This document shows positions 15,805 to 25,058 of a stretch of 37,842 nt of DNA, one piece after another. Numbering within the stretch: the first letter of the stretch is position 1; every line of letters starts with the position of its first letter. The notes below the pieces were generated by a model that made no database searches, was not told the origin of the DNA, and saw only the letters and a list, made by a program, of their open reading frames with translations. Source of the stretch: SFFI01 sp964398655 (GTDB lineage: Bacteria > Bacillota > Clostridia > Saccharofermentanales > DTU023); assembly GCA_964398655.1 (NCBI GenBank), contig CAYNNG010000017.1, forward strand, positions 1 to 37,842, given 5' to 3'. The position numbers and the translations under genes were made by a program.

Positions 15805-17352
15805 GTGAACACTGTAATTAAGGGAACATCTTATGTTATGGCCCACACACCCCATATGGTTATGCTGAATGGTGTTACCCAAACCACTGAAAGAATTGTC
15901 AATCCTGAAAGCGAATACCTCAAAAAATTACCCGAACATTTGAGATCTTACGAGGATATCCTGGCCTATTATCCTAACCAAGTCTACATTGGCAACCACA
16001 CCGATGATGACCTGGCCGCTATTGAATTCCCCTACTATGACAAAAAATGCGATATCACCGACCGTTATGGTAAGTTTGGTGAACTGATGCCTGAATCAGA
16101 ATTCTACCTGCTCATGAAGGTGGTTGATGACTTTGACCTGGTCCACTTAGAAAAAGATTTTGTCGCGGAATACCGTGATCAATTTGCTAAGGATCCTGTA
16201 GTCACTGAATTCATGCTCAAGCGCTTAGGCGACGGCGATGACCACGACAAAATTGTCAAACTGGTAGAAGAAGAGCACGCCGAAAAACTCATCCTGGGTG
16301 ACAAGGTTGTAGGCTGCGTCAAACGTGCCCACGATATTGACGTGAACCTCTCTGCCCATATCATGCTGGAGAACATCGTCAACAAGGCTTCTGCTGTCTT
16401 GGCTTTAGCCCATGGCCTGAAAAACACCGATATCGATCCTAGCGAAATTCAGTACGTGATTGAGTGCGGCGAAGAAGCCTGCGGCGACCAGAACCAAAGA
16501 GGCGGCGGCAACTTTGCTAAGTCCATTGCAGAAATTGTCGAACTGAATAATGCCACGGGCTCTGATACCCGTTCTTTCTGTGCTGCTCCTTCACACGCTA
16601 TGGTTGAGGCTGCGGCCTTAGTTAAAGCTGGCGTTTACAAAAACGTAGCCGTAGTAGCTGGCGGCTGTACTGCTAAGCTCGGTATGAACGGTAAAGACCA
16701 CGTAGCCAAGGGCCTGCCTATCCTAGAAGATATGATCGCTGGTTTCTGCGTGATCGTTGGCGAGAATGACGGCGTTAACCCGGAAATTGACCTGCGTTAC
16801 GTGGGACGCCACACCGTTGGCACAGGGTCTGCTCCTCAAAAAGTTATTTCTTCCTTAGTTGCTGATCCTCTGGAAAGAGCGGGCCTCACCACTCTGGACG
16901 TGGACAAGTATTCTCCTGAAATGCAGAACCCTGATATTACCCAACCCGCCGGTGCTGGTAACGTCCCCGAAGCTAACTACAAGATGATCGGCGCCCTCTC
17001 TGTCATGAAGAAATGGATGGAGAAGAAAGACCTGATGAACTTTGTTAAGCAGCACGGTCTGGTTGGCTATGCTCCTACCCAGGGCCATATTCCTTCTGGT
17101 GTTCCCTATATTGGTTTCGCCCGGGAAAACATCCTGAATGGCAGCATGCAGCGGGTCATGATTATTGGTAAGGGCTCCCTCTTCCTGGGCCGTATGACCA
17201 ACCTCTTTGATGGTATTTCCTTCATGATTACTCCTAACAGTGCTAAGCAAGAAGAAGAAAATGCTGTCTCCAAAGACACTGTCCGCCAGCTGATCGCCGA
17301 ATCTATACGCGAATTCGCCCAAAGCCTCACGGACGAAGAAACGAAAGCGTAA
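15805..17352 (+). CDS. grdC: Glycine reductase component C beta subunit
   Basis: A 515-residue beta subunit of component C. With GrdD it converts the carboxymethyl-selenoether on GrdA to an enzyme-bound acetyl thioester and then acetyl phosphate, giving ATP via acetate kinase. The sequence resembles acyl-carrier synthase/thiolase-like proteins of this family (for example EEACGDQNQRGGGN and the Cys in TRSFCAAPSHA). Start is GTG 15805 with AGAGGAA about 9 nt upstream; the N-terminus GTSYVMAHTPHMV fits GrdC. Its stop is adjacent to grdD, indicating coupled translation. Confidence 0.95.
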   Translation: MNTVIKGTSYVMAHTPHMVMLNGVTQTTERIVNPESEYLKKLPEHLRSYEDILAYYPNQVYIGNHTDDDLAAIEFPYYDKKCDITDRYGKFGELMPESEFYLLMKVVDDFDLVHLEKDFVAEYRDQFAKDPVVTEFMLKRLGDGDDHDKIVKLVEEEHAEKLILGDKVVGCVKRAHDIDVNLSAHIMLENIVNKASAVLALAHGLKNTDIDPSEIQYVIECGEEACGDQNQRGGGNFAKSIAEIVELNNATGSDTRSFCAAPSHAMVEAAALVKAGVYKNVAVVAGGCTAKLGMNGKDHVAKGLPILEDMIAGFCVIVGENDGVNPEIDLRYVGRHTVGTGSAPQKVISSLVADPLERAGLTTLDVDKYSPEMQNPDITQPAGAGNVPEANYKMIGALSVMKKWMEKKDLMNFVKQHGLVGYAPTQGHIPSGVPYIGFARENILNGSMQRVMIIGKGSLFLGRMTNLFDGISFMITPNSAKQEEENAVSKDTVRQLIAESIREFAQSLTDEETKA

Positions 17353-17362
17353 GGTGACCACA

Positions 17363-18517
17363 GTGGATAATCTCAAGAAAACTATTGCCGATACTTTTCT
17401 CGAGCTGGCTGATGGCTTAGAAACTGGTAATTTTAGCTCAGCTAAAATCGCCCTCATGGGTGTGGGCTCTGAGCATGGTGAAGAAAACACCATGGAAGCT
17501 GCCCTCTTAGCTGCTAAGAAGGGCATCAAAGTCCTCTTCATCGGCAGCTTAGAAGCTCCTGAAGGTTCCGGTGTCGAAACCATTAAGGCTGAGGACCAAG
17601 ATACGGCTTTCAAAATTATGGAAGACCTGCTTAAAGATGGTAAGGCCGATGCCGCTGTGGCTATGCACTATCCCTTCCCCATTGGGGTATCAACCGTAGG
17701 CCGCTCCATTGCTCCTGCCAATGGTAAGGAATTCTTCCTGGCTACCACGACAGGTACCTCTTCCACCGACCGGGTGGAAGGCATGATCCTCAACGCCGTA
17801 GCAGGCCTGGCTACCGCTAAGGCCTGTGGGGTAGAAGAACCTACCCTGGGCATCCTGAACCTGGATGGCGGTCGTCAGGTAGAGATGGCACTGAAAAAGT
17901 TGCAAGACCAGGGTTACAATTTCCGCTTCGCGGAATCTGCCCGTGCTGACGGCGGCGCGATCCTGCGCGGCAACGACGTACTCCTAGGCTCTGCTGACGT
18001 TATCATTTGCGATACCCTGACCGGTAACGTCATCGTCAAGATGCTGGCTGCGGCCAATTCTGGCGGTAAGTATGAAACCCTCGGCTATGGCTACGGCCCT
18101 GGCGTAGGCGAAGGCTACCATCAGACCATCCTGATCGTTTCTCGCGCTTCAGGCGCCCGCCTGATTGCCAATGCTATTGAGTATGCGGCAGACCTGGTTA
18201 AGGGAGATATTCTTGCTACCGTGGATAAAGAATTTGCGGCTGCTAAGAAGGCTGGACTCCAAGAAATCCTGGACGAGCGCAAGGCCAAGGAAGCTGCCCC
18301 CGCAGCCGAAGAAGTCGTGGCACCTCCTAAGGAAGTTGCCACGGGCGAAATCCTCGGTGTGGACGTTATGCTCCTGGATGAAGCCACCCAGGTACTCTGG
18401 AAGGCTGGTATCTATGCAGAAAACGGCATGGGCTGCACAGGACCGGTAATTAAAGTTAATGACGCTAAACTGGAACAAGCTCATAAGATCTTAGTAGACG
18501 CAGGCTACGCCCAATAA
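17363..18517 (+). CDS. grdD: Glycine reductase component C alpha subunit
   Basis: Alpha subunit of component C, 384 residues from GTG 17363. In E. acidaminophilum the acetyl group is held by Cys359 of GrdD before phosphorolysis; the equivalent here is Cys358 in the GMGCTGP motif near the C-terminus. An in-frame GTG at 17354 would add three residues, but AAGGTGA (17351-17357) overlaps that codon and sits at proper spacing for 17363. An Ala/Pro/Glu-rich linker (about residues 312-328) separates the phosphotransacetylase-like main domain from the Cys-bearing C-terminal part. It directly follows grdC and ends in a terminator. Confidence 0.94.
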   Translation: MDNLKKTIADTFLELADGLETGNFSSAKIALMGVGSEHGEENTMEAALLAAKKGIKVLFIGSLEAPEGSGVETIKAEDQDTAFKIMEDLLKDGKADAAVAMHYPFPIGVSTVGRSIAPANGKEFFLATTTGTSSTDRVEGMILNAVAGLATAKACGVEEPTLGILNLDGGRQVEMALKKLQDQGYNFRFAESARADGGAILRGNDVLLGSADVIICDTLTGNVIVKMLAAANSGGKYETLGYGYGPGVGEGYHQTILIVSRASGARLIANAIEYAADLVKGDILATVDKEFAAAKKAGLQEILDERKAKEAAPAAEEVVAPPKEVATGEILGVDVMLLDEATQVLWKAGIYAENGMGCTGPVIKVNDAKLEQAHKILVDAGYAQ

Positions 18518-18545
18518 GCGGAGGCTTGATTACTAATTGACACTA

Positions 18546-18583
18546 AAGGGGCTGTCTCAGAGCTTTGAGACAGCCCCTTGCTC
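18546..18583 (+). terminator. Terminator after grdD
   Basis: A perfect 14-bp stem (18546-18559 with 18566-18579) with a 6-nt loop closes the grdCD unit. The T-tract is short (TTGCTC), so it may be leaky into the Ppx gene. Confidence 0.8.
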
Positions 18584-18611
18584 ATAATATGGCGAAGGGG
18601 AAGCTTACGAG

Positions 18612-19514
18612 ATGAAATATGCAGTTATCGATATCGGCTCAAACACCGTACGTCTCAATATCTACAACCAAGACCAGGAGGGGAGGATTAACCCCCTACT
18701 GAGTAAAAAACATGTGGCCGGCCTGGCCTCCTATGTGGAAGACGGCTATCTTACCCAAAGAGGTATAGATAAACTGGTCCGTATTCTGCAGTCTTTTCAG
18801 CTGATTTGCCAAACCTTCGATATAGATAAAGTGATTGCTTTTGCCACAGCCTCTCTGCGCTATGTGGCCAATAGGGAAGAGGTAATTGCCTCGGTCCAGC
18901 CCTTGACCGGCTTGACGATAGAGCTTGTCTCTGGCGAGGATGAGGCCAGGTATGGTTACCAGGGCATCCTGCATGATTATGATATTAACGAGGGCTTCAT
19001 TGTAGATATAGGTGGCGGCTCCTGTGAGCTTACCTTGATTCAAGACCGGGATGTCGTCTACGCCCAATCCCTGCCGGCAGGCTCTTTGTCGCTTTACAAG
19101 AAATTCTGTTCTCGCTTACTACCCACCCAGGCCGAGGCGAAAAAAATCCGTAAATCTGTGCAGGGCCTGCTCCAAGCAAGTGGACTCCCGCAGCCTGACC
19201 ACAGGCTGCCGATTTATGGGGTAGGGGGAACCCTGCGGGCTACCGGTAACCTTTGCCAAGAATACTTGGGGCTGGCCTCAAATCGGCAAATCAGCCAGGA
19301 AGACATTAAAGCCTTGTCCAAGTCTTTAATGGCGGAACAGAGTTCAGCCATGAAAATCCTGCTCCAGGTCTCACCGGAACGGGTGCACACCATTTGCCCA
19401 GGCATCCTGATGCTGCTAGCTATCTTGACTTATACTGGAGCGCGCGACGTATTTATCAGCGACAAGGGGGTCCGGGAAGGGATCCTGGCCTCCAAGCTGG
19501 CCGCAGGTTACTAG
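18612..19514 (+). CDS. Ppx/GppA family phosphatase
   Basis: A 300-residue exopolyphosphatase / guanosine pentaphosphatase family protein of the actin-like ATPase fold. It shows the phosphate-1 motif DIGSNTVRLNIY near residue 7, ATASLR, the GEDEARYG segment and the phosphate-2 motif DIGGGS at 132-137. It is about the size of the short, N-terminal two-domain members and lacks the extra C-terminal HD-like region of long Ppx enzymes. Start ATG 18612 follows AAGGGG. It ends 2 nt from the convergent permease gene. Whether it acts on polyphosphate or pppGpp cannot be decided. Confidence 0.9.
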   Translation: MKYAVIDIGSNTVRLNIYNQDQEGRINPLLSKKHVAGLASYVEDGYLTQRGIDKLVRILQSFQLICQTFDIDKVIAFATASLRYVANREEVIASVQPLTGLTIELVSGEDEARYGYQGILHDYDINEGFIVDIGGGSCELTLIQDRDVVYAQSLPAGSLSLYKKFCSRLLPTQAEAKKIRKSVQGLLQASGLPQPDHRLPIYGVGGTLRATGNLCQEYLGLASNRQISQEDIKALSKSLMAEQSSAMKILLQVSPERVHTICPGILMLLAILTYTGARDVFISDKGVREGILASKLAAGY

Positions 19515-19515
19515 C

Positions 19516-20763
19516 TTATTCATAACGCAGGGCATCAATGGGGTTCATGCGGGCGGCTTTTTTGGCGGGCGCGATGCCAAAGAGTAAGCCTATCGCCGCA
19601 GAGAAAAGTAGTGAGGCCAGAGACCAGGCCAAACTGAACAAGGGCCTGACCTTCAGATAAGTCGCGAGAATTTTTGCCAAGAGGAGGCCTAGACCTAGGC
19701 CGATGAGGCCTCCCAAGCTTGTGAGAATGATGGCCTCACTTAAAAATTGCAGTTCTATATCGCCAGGAGTTGCCCCTAAGGCCTTGCGAATACCAATTTC
19801 CCGCGTGCGTTCCGTTACATTAACCAGCATGATATTCATGACCCCAATACCGCCTACGATCAGCGATATAGAGGCGACGACAGAGATAAAGGCGGCCATG
19901 AGGGTCATGGTGGAGGTAAACTGGTCTACCATGGCAGACATAGACCGCATCCGGTAGGCGTCTTGGCCTTCGCTGTTATGCCTGCGCTCCAAGATCTTTA
20001 TTGCCCGGTGGGCGGCGGGTTCGGCTAAGGAAGGGTCTTCACCCATGAGGGCCAAGATGCTGATATTGACCTCAGAGCCCGTAATTCTGGCTACACTCTC
20101 CAGAGGAATAAACAAGCTGAGTGGGGCAATATCTTCATCGCTTCTCAGGCTGCCGGTTGTCACATTCGTGATGATTTCCAAACTGTCAAAAGTCCCCACG
20201 CCTACAATATGTACGCGTGCGCTGATCCCCCCGTAGAGTTCAATATTAATATCTTGATCAAGGGCATTTTCGGGATCACCAAAAACTGTGGTGGCGGTAT
20301 AGGCATCAATCAAAGCGTTGGGCAGGCCATCCTGATAATCCAAGGGGCTGAGCGACCGACCGTACTGCATGGTGGGGGAGAGCATATTAAAGCCGTCGTT
20401 ATCCATACCGTAGAGGTTGAGCGTGCGGGTAGGGCCGCTACCCACCCGGGCTGAACCCATCTGGTAGCTGATGGGAGCGGCGTAGCGGATATTCTGCACC
20501 TCCCGCCGAATCGCATTTACGTCTTCAGGACTGATTTCCGCACCTTCATCAAAGAGGGAAAAGTCAGGCAGGACCAGAACTGTCGAGGCGCCGATTTCTT
20601 CAAAATTTCCCAGCATGGCCTCTTGGGCGCCCTGACCTACAGCTACAATGCTAATGACGGAGGCGATACCCACAATAATTCCCAGCATGGTCAGCAGGGT
20701 CCGCATACGATTGCTGCGCAGGGAGAAGAAGGCCAGACGCATGCTTTCTCTGAGTTTATTCAT
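19516..20763 (-). CDS. MacB-like ABC transporter permease (FtsX fold)
   Basis: A 415-residue permease of the MacB/FtsX type: an N-terminal MacB-PCD region with one membrane segment (about residues 18-42), a large extracytoplasmic domain (about 45-275), and three membrane segments near the C-terminus (about 285-310, 335-365, 375-400). The conserved TERTREIGIRKALGAT motif, the coupling contact to the ATPase, is present. It overlaps the upstream ATPase gene by 8 nt and is the last gene of the three-gene operon. Such systems export peptides, antibiotics or envelope substrates; the cargo is unknown here. Confidence 0.93.
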   Translation of the reverse strand: MNKLRESMRLAFFSLRSNRMRTLLTMLGIIVGIASVISIVAVGQGAQEAMLGNFEEIGASTVLVLPDFSLFDEGAEISPEDVNAIRREVQNIRYAAPISYQMGSARVGSGPTRTLNLYGMDNDGFNMLSPTMQYGRSLSPLDYQDGLPNALIDAYTATTVFGDPENALDQDINIELYGGISARVHIVGVGTFDSLEIITNVTTGSLRSDEDIAPLSLFIPLESVARITGSEVNISILALMGEDPSLAEPAAHRAIKILERRHNSEGQDAYRMRSMSAMVDQFTSTMTLMAAFISVVASISLIVGGIGVMNIMLVNVTERTREIGIRKALGATPGDIELQFLSEAIILTSLGGLIGLGLGLLLAKILATYLKVRPLFSLAWSLASLLFSAAIGLLFGIAPAKKAARMNPIDALRYE

Positions 20764-21541
20764 TTTGGCTTGGCCTTCCTTCCTTAGTCTGCGGGCGGTC
20801 TTTAGGCAGCAAGAAAGACTTGTCCAGCTTGGTATAACTTTGGTCAGACAACTCTATTTCTTGAATGTGCCCGTCCAAAATTCTGAGCCGGCGGCCCGCG
20901 CGAGCTGCAGCGCTTTCATCATGGGTGATCAGGACTATGGTGCGGCCTTGGGCAATAAGCTCATCAAAATAGCCCAAAACTTCTTGGGCGGAATGGGAAT
21001 CCAGGTTGCCGGTAGGCTCATCTGCCAGGAGCAGGGCAGGTTCGTTAATCAAGGCGCGGGCAATGGCCCCTCTCTGCTTTTGTCCGCCAGATAGCTCTGT
21101 AGGTTTATGCCAGGCATAGTCCGCTAAGCCAACTTGTTCTAGGTAGTCCAGGGCTTTGGCTCGGCGCTTCTGCTCGCCGACATTCGCGTAAAACAGGGGC
21201 AAGGCTACATTGTCCAAGAGACTGAGTTCTGGCAGAAGGTTGAAGGATTGGAACACAAAGCCGATAAAGCGGTTGCGGTAGTGAGCTTTTGCTTCCTCAC
21301 TGAGCGTAGAGACATCTTCTCCCGCCAAAATATAACTGCCCTCATCTAGGCTGTCTAAGAGACCAATAATATTCATACAGGTCGATTTGCCAGACCCGGA
21401 GGGGCCTACAATAGCTACGTATTCCCCCGGCCATACCTCTAAATTCAGGTCGCTCAAGGCCTTGTAGGTGACCTCGCCCGTGCGGTAGGTCTTGCCTACC
21501 CCTTGCATATGGATAAGAGGCTGGGGTGCGGCCTTATTCAT
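20756..21541 (-). CDS. MacB/LolD-type ABC transporter ATP-binding protein
   Basis: A 261-residue ATPase of the MacB/LolD/FtsE-like group. Walker A is GPSGSGKST (residues 46-54), followed by the Q-loop, the signature LSGGQKQR and Walker B LLLADEPT, with a conserved H-loop His in ITHDES. A C-terminal tail of about 40 residues is charged and variable. It overlaps the adaptor gene upstream and the permease downstream by 8 nt each, indicating translational coupling. It powers the permease encoded at 19516-20763. Confidence 0.95.
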   Translation of the reverse strand: MNKAAPQPLIHMQGVGKTYRTGEVTYKALSDLNLEVWPGEYVAIVGPSGSGKSTCMNIIGLLDSLDEGSYILAGEDVSTLSEEAKAHYRNRFIGFVFQSFNLLPELSLLDNVALPLFYANVGEQKRRAKALDYLEQVGLADYAWHKPTELSGGQKQRGAIARALINEPALLLADEPTGNLDSHSAQEVLGYFDELIAQGRTIVLITHDESAAARAGRRLRILDGHIQEIELSDQSYTKLDKSFLLPKDRPQTKEGRPSQNE

Positions 21542-23726
21542 GATCTCCCGACTCCAGCAACTTTACTTTTTGTCCCGGCACGAGGCCAGACAGGGCGTTA
21601 AAGACAACTTCCTCACCCTCATCCAGACCGGATTTAACTTCCACGAGATCTTCGCCGATCAGGCCGATTTCGATGGGCTGGACATGGATCACATTCTCTT
21701 CATCCAAATAGTAAACCTGGTACTGGTCGCGATCCTGCAGCAAGGCTTCCACAGGAATTGACAGTACATTATCTACGCGGGCCACTTCGACCTCACAGGT
21801 AATATCAAAACCAATGGTGAGCCTTTGCAGGTCAGGCCCCTCCAGACTCATGCGGATTAGGACCTTGGGATCATTGCCGGAGATACCGGAAGCTAGGCTG
21901 CCTAGTTGTCCGGCCAGCCCTAGGTCAGCACTGAGCTCACCTAGATTACCTAATTTGGACTCATCTGTAGCGATGGCAGACTTGTAGGTGACCTCACCGT
22001 AGAGATCCAGGTCTTCATAGATAAAGTGGACTTTTTGGCCTACCTGTAAGCGGCCGGCGTCCGATTTACCTACCCTACAGGTAGCCTCCAGAGTCTCGTT
22101 GTCAAGCACCAGGGCCTCCAGATTTCCGGGTTCTGGCCTATCTCCTTTAGTTATGGGCAGACTGGCCACAAGGCCGTCTATTTCTGCTTTTACAGTATAA
22201 GCTTTCTTGTCCAAGATATCTTGCAAGCCCGCAATACGGTTTTGCAAGTCGGCCTTCTTGTTTTGTCCCTGCCCCTGACTCATCTGTAAGAGGGCTAGCA
22301 GCATGGCGGGATCAGGACTGTCTCCGTCTGTCTCGCCTGCGGCGGCAGGGTTCTTGGCTAGCGGCAGAGGATGACTGGCGAGGGCCAGGGAGTTTAGGTA
22401 GGCGGGGCCGGGGTTGGTCAACTGGATAGCCCATAGAAATTCACCCTCCCTAGCTTGAGGACTGTCTGCTGGTTCGGAATTTTGGTCCGCTGGCTGCAGG
22501 GGCTCCAAATCCGGTTCTTGTCCCGGTGCGGGAAGCTCTGCGGGATTTGCGTTTTCTGCCTGGTCTGGGTTTGGGTCTCCTTGGTCTGAGTTCGGGTCTC
22601 CTTGGTCGGGGGGATTTTCAGGCGGTAAGGGGTCGGGATGTTGCTCTTGGTCTCCCGCTGGACCGGGTTCTGCTGGCTGTTCTTGATCTGGGGGATTTTC
22701 CTCTCCCGCAGGATTGTCGGTGGAGGGATCAGAGGGGGGAATATCTGGGTTCTGATTGTTATCCCCGGGCTTTTTATCTGTTTCGTCTCCGGGTTGATCA
22801 GGATTAAGGTCGGGATCGAGCGGCCAGGGAATATCTGGTAGTCCTCCGTTTACCAGCTGGTCCAACATTTCTTTCAGTTTCTCCAAGTTCTCCATCTGCT
22901 TGAGGGCCTGGTCGCGGATTTCTTCCAGCCGTTTACGATCTTCTGCACTCAAGCCGCCGGAGTTTTGTAAGAGTTTATTGGCCGTGTCCAAGATGCTGGA
23001 TAGCTGCTGGTAAAGGGCGTGGTTCTGGACGAGCAGCTGATAAAGATTAGCCGCAGAGAGTTCCGTAATCCCTGAGTTTGAAACCTGGAAAACTAGGCCG
23101 GACATTTCATCAATGAGTGTTTGGCTGGAGTTTAAAGTTTCATCCAGAGAGTTTAAGATATCAGGAATTTTCCCACTAGCCAAGCTTTGTTTGGCCAATT
23201 CTGACCAATCTTTCACACCAGCTGGCAATAGGGATCCGAGGATAGATTCCGCGGAAGGCAGGCTCATGCCAACTTCTTGTCCTAAACTGTGCGCAACTTC
23301 TAGCAGGGCCTCTTGATAACTTTGAAGCCTGGCTTCTTCGTCCTCTTCTATTTTTTTCAGCTCATCTTTGGACTTACGCAGCTGCTGGCGAACATCGCGG
23401 GAGCTGTAGCGGAAGAGGGGATCGCCTTGCTTAACTTGGTCGCCTTCCTGGACTAGGACTTCTTCAATCTCCAGCCCCCAATCGGAACTCACAATTTGAC
23501 TGGACTTGGCTTCTACTTTGGCGGTTAAATTGAGGGTGCGGTTAAAGGAGGCAGGCTCGGCCTGAACTAGGCTGACTTTGGGCCTGTTGTTATATTCCTT
23601 AACCTGCCTGTAGCCCAGGTAAGCTCCTGCCACTATACAGGCAAGGAGTATGATCACAACGTATTTTTTAATCTTAGCTTTTTGGCCTGACTTTAAGGTT
23701 TTTTCTTGCTTGCTTTCTTTGGCCAT
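21534..23726 (-). CDS. HlyD/MacA-like adaptor protein with long Pro/Asp/Gln-rich insert
   Basis: A 730-residue periplasmic-adaptor-type protein with an N-terminal membrane anchor (about residues 24-42), a lipoyl/barrel-sandwich half (GDQVKQGDPLF), coiled-coil helices (about 105-150 and 245-290), and a C-terminal beta-barrel and membrane-proximal part ending in a typical GLDEGEEVVFN segment. Between the hairpin halves lies a low-complexity insert of about 135 residues (293-428), nearly all Pro, Asp, Gln, Asn, Glu and Gly, including DQGDP repeats. Usual MacA-type proteins have 370-550 residues. The start follows AAGGAGG. It is the first gene of the efflux operon. In a one-membrane cell the insert may span the cell wall; that is inference. 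Confidence 0.9.
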   Translation of the reverse strand: MAKESKQEKTLKSGQKAKIKKYVVIILLACIVAGAYLGYRQVKEYNNRPKVSLVQAEPASFNRTLNLTAKVEAKSSQIVSSDWGLEIEEVLVQEGDQVKQGDPLFRYSSRDVRQQLRKSKDELKKIEEDEEARLQSYQEALLEVAHSLGQEVGMSLPSAESILGSLLPAGVKDWSELAKQSLASGKIPDILNSLDETLNSSQTLIDEMSGLVFQVSNSGITELSAANLYQLLVQNHALYQQLSSILDTANKLLQNSGGLSAEDRKRLEEIRDQALKQMENLEKLKEMLDQLVNGGLPDIPWPLDPDLNPDQPGDETDKKPGDNNQNPDIPPSDPSTDNPAGEENPPDQEQPAEPGPAGDQEQHPDPLPPENPPDQGDPNSDQGDPNPDQAENANPAELPAPGQEPDLEPLQPADQNSEPADSPQAREGEFLWAIQLTNPGPAYLNSLALASHPLPLAKNPAAAGETDGDSPDPAMLLALLQMSQGQGQNKKADLQNRIAGLQDILDKKAYTVKAEIDGLVASLPITKGDRPEPGNLEALVLDNETLEATCRVGKSDAGRLQVGQKVHFIYEDLDLYGEVTYKSAIATDESKLGNLGELSADLGLAGQLGSLASGISGNDPKVLIRMSLEGPDLQRLTIGFDITCEVEVARVDNVLSIPVEALLQDRDQYQVYYLDEENVIHVQPIEIGLIGEDLVEVKSGLDEGEEVVFNALSGLVPGQKVKLLESGDHE

Positions 23727-23774
23727 AGCGCTTAGCCTCCTTAGCTCTAACCCTCTAATTTCATCTCCACACCG

Positions 23775-23804
23775 TATATATTACTAAACCTTATATATTA
23801 CTAA
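23775..23804. repeat. 13-bp direct repeat in the efflux/selD divergent region
   Basis: TATATATTACTAA occurs at 23775-23787 and 23792-23804, a period of 17 bp, about 50-80 nt upstream of the minus-strand adaptor gene. It is placed like operator half-sites for that operon. No regulator is encoded nearby. Confidence 0.5.
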
Positions 23805-23912
23805 GACTTATGTATTTAAGTGTATTAAGCCTCTCAAATATTTTACCTAATTTAACCAGAAAAGTCCGGAGGCATATTCAACATTGTCTCTAATATGTTC
23901 CTACAAGTAAGG

Positions 23913-23918
23913 TATAAT
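23913..23918 (+). promoter_or_regulatory. Candidate -10 box of selD
   Basis: A consensus TATAAT lies 61 nt before the selD start codon. No -35 with normal spacing was found. Confidence 0.4.
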
Positions 23919-23978
23919 AATTATGACACTGATTTTCCGCCAGGGACAATGGCCAAGAAATGTGAGAAAGGTTTGCCT

Positions 23979-25058
23979 ATGTCTAAATCATGCAGCATTA
24001 AAAAGGATTATTGGGGTGACGGTCCAGTTAAGTTAACTTCCTTAACTACGGCCGGTGGCTGAGGGGCAAAATTAGGACCGGAGGTCCTATCGGATATCTT
24101 GGCTAGTATTCCTAAAATCCCGGACCCTAATCTGGTCTTGGGCTTTGAATCTTCCGATGATGCGGCAGTTTATCGCTTGGAAGGCGATCTTTGCCTTATC
24201 CATACGGTAGACTTCTTCCCCCCCATTGTGGATGATCCCTACGAATTTGGGCAGGTGGCAGCGGCCAACTCCCTTTCAGATATCTATGCCATGGGCGGCA
24301 GACCTATCTCTGCTCTGAATGTTTTTTGCATCCCAGGAGACATGGACCACGAGCGGGTAACCAAACCCCTGCTCTTAGGCGGGGCGGACAAGGCTGCGGA
24401 GGCAGGTATCAATATTTCTGGCGGCCATACCCTAGAGGATGACGAACCCAAATATGGTCTTTCGGTGGTGGGAGTGGCCAGGGAAAGTGAAATTTTAGCT
24501 AATGGCGGGACCCATCCCGGAGAACTTTTGATCCTGACTAAGCCCTTGGGCTCAGGCATCTTAACCACAGGCGACAAAGCGGGACTCTTGAGTAAAGCAG
24601 ACCATAAGGAATTGGTCGCGGTGATGGCTGCGCTCAACCGCTGGCCGGCAGAGCAAATTAGAGGTTTGGCTGTTTCAGCCTGCACGGACATTACCGGCTT
24701 TGGCCTGGTTGGCCATGGGGCAGAAATGGCGGCCGCCTCCGGCTTGACCTTTGAAATCTATACGAGCGCCCTGCCTGTACAGAAAAATGCCCTGGAAATG
24801 GCCCGAGATGGTATCATCCCGGCCGGCGCCTACAAAAATCGCAAGTTTATGGCGGGCCGTTACCAGTCAGACAAACACTTAGATCTGGCCTTAGAAGATG
24901 TGTGCTTCGATCCCCAAACTTCTGGCGGTCTACTCTACAGTATGAGCAAGGAGTCAGCCCTAGACTTCCTCAGCCGTTGCCAAAAAGCTGGCCTCGGGGC
25001 TTGGATCATTGGGGAAGCTAAAGAGCGCGAAGGCGTAGATATTAAGCTTTTGGCCTAA
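23979..25058 (+). CDS. selD: Selenide, water dikinase, selenoprotein
   Basis: Makes selenophosphate from selenide and ATP, the selenium donor for Sec-tRNA. The gene is 359 residues when UGA 24060-24062 is read as Sec28, in the motif AGGUGAKLG where Sec replaces the catalytic Cys17 of E. coli SelD; Lys31 matches the essential Lys20, and Ala30 replaces E. coli Cys19. I placed the start at ATG 23979, preceded by AGAAAGG, which is open in frame to the UGA. A SECIS hairpin lies 13 nt past the UGA. Downstream ATP-binding segments follow the family (SSDDAAVYR, ANSLSDIYAMGG). The stop overlaps the convergent desulfurase gene by 4 nt. A caller ignoring Sec would lose the first ~40 residues including the active site. 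Confidence 0.95.
24073..24089 (+). promoter_or_regulatory. SECIS element of selD
   Basis: A perfect 7-bp stem TAGGACC/GGTCCTA closes a GGA triloop (24080-24082). The loop starts 20 nt after the U of UGA. The geometry is almost the same as in grdB. Confidence 0.85.
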
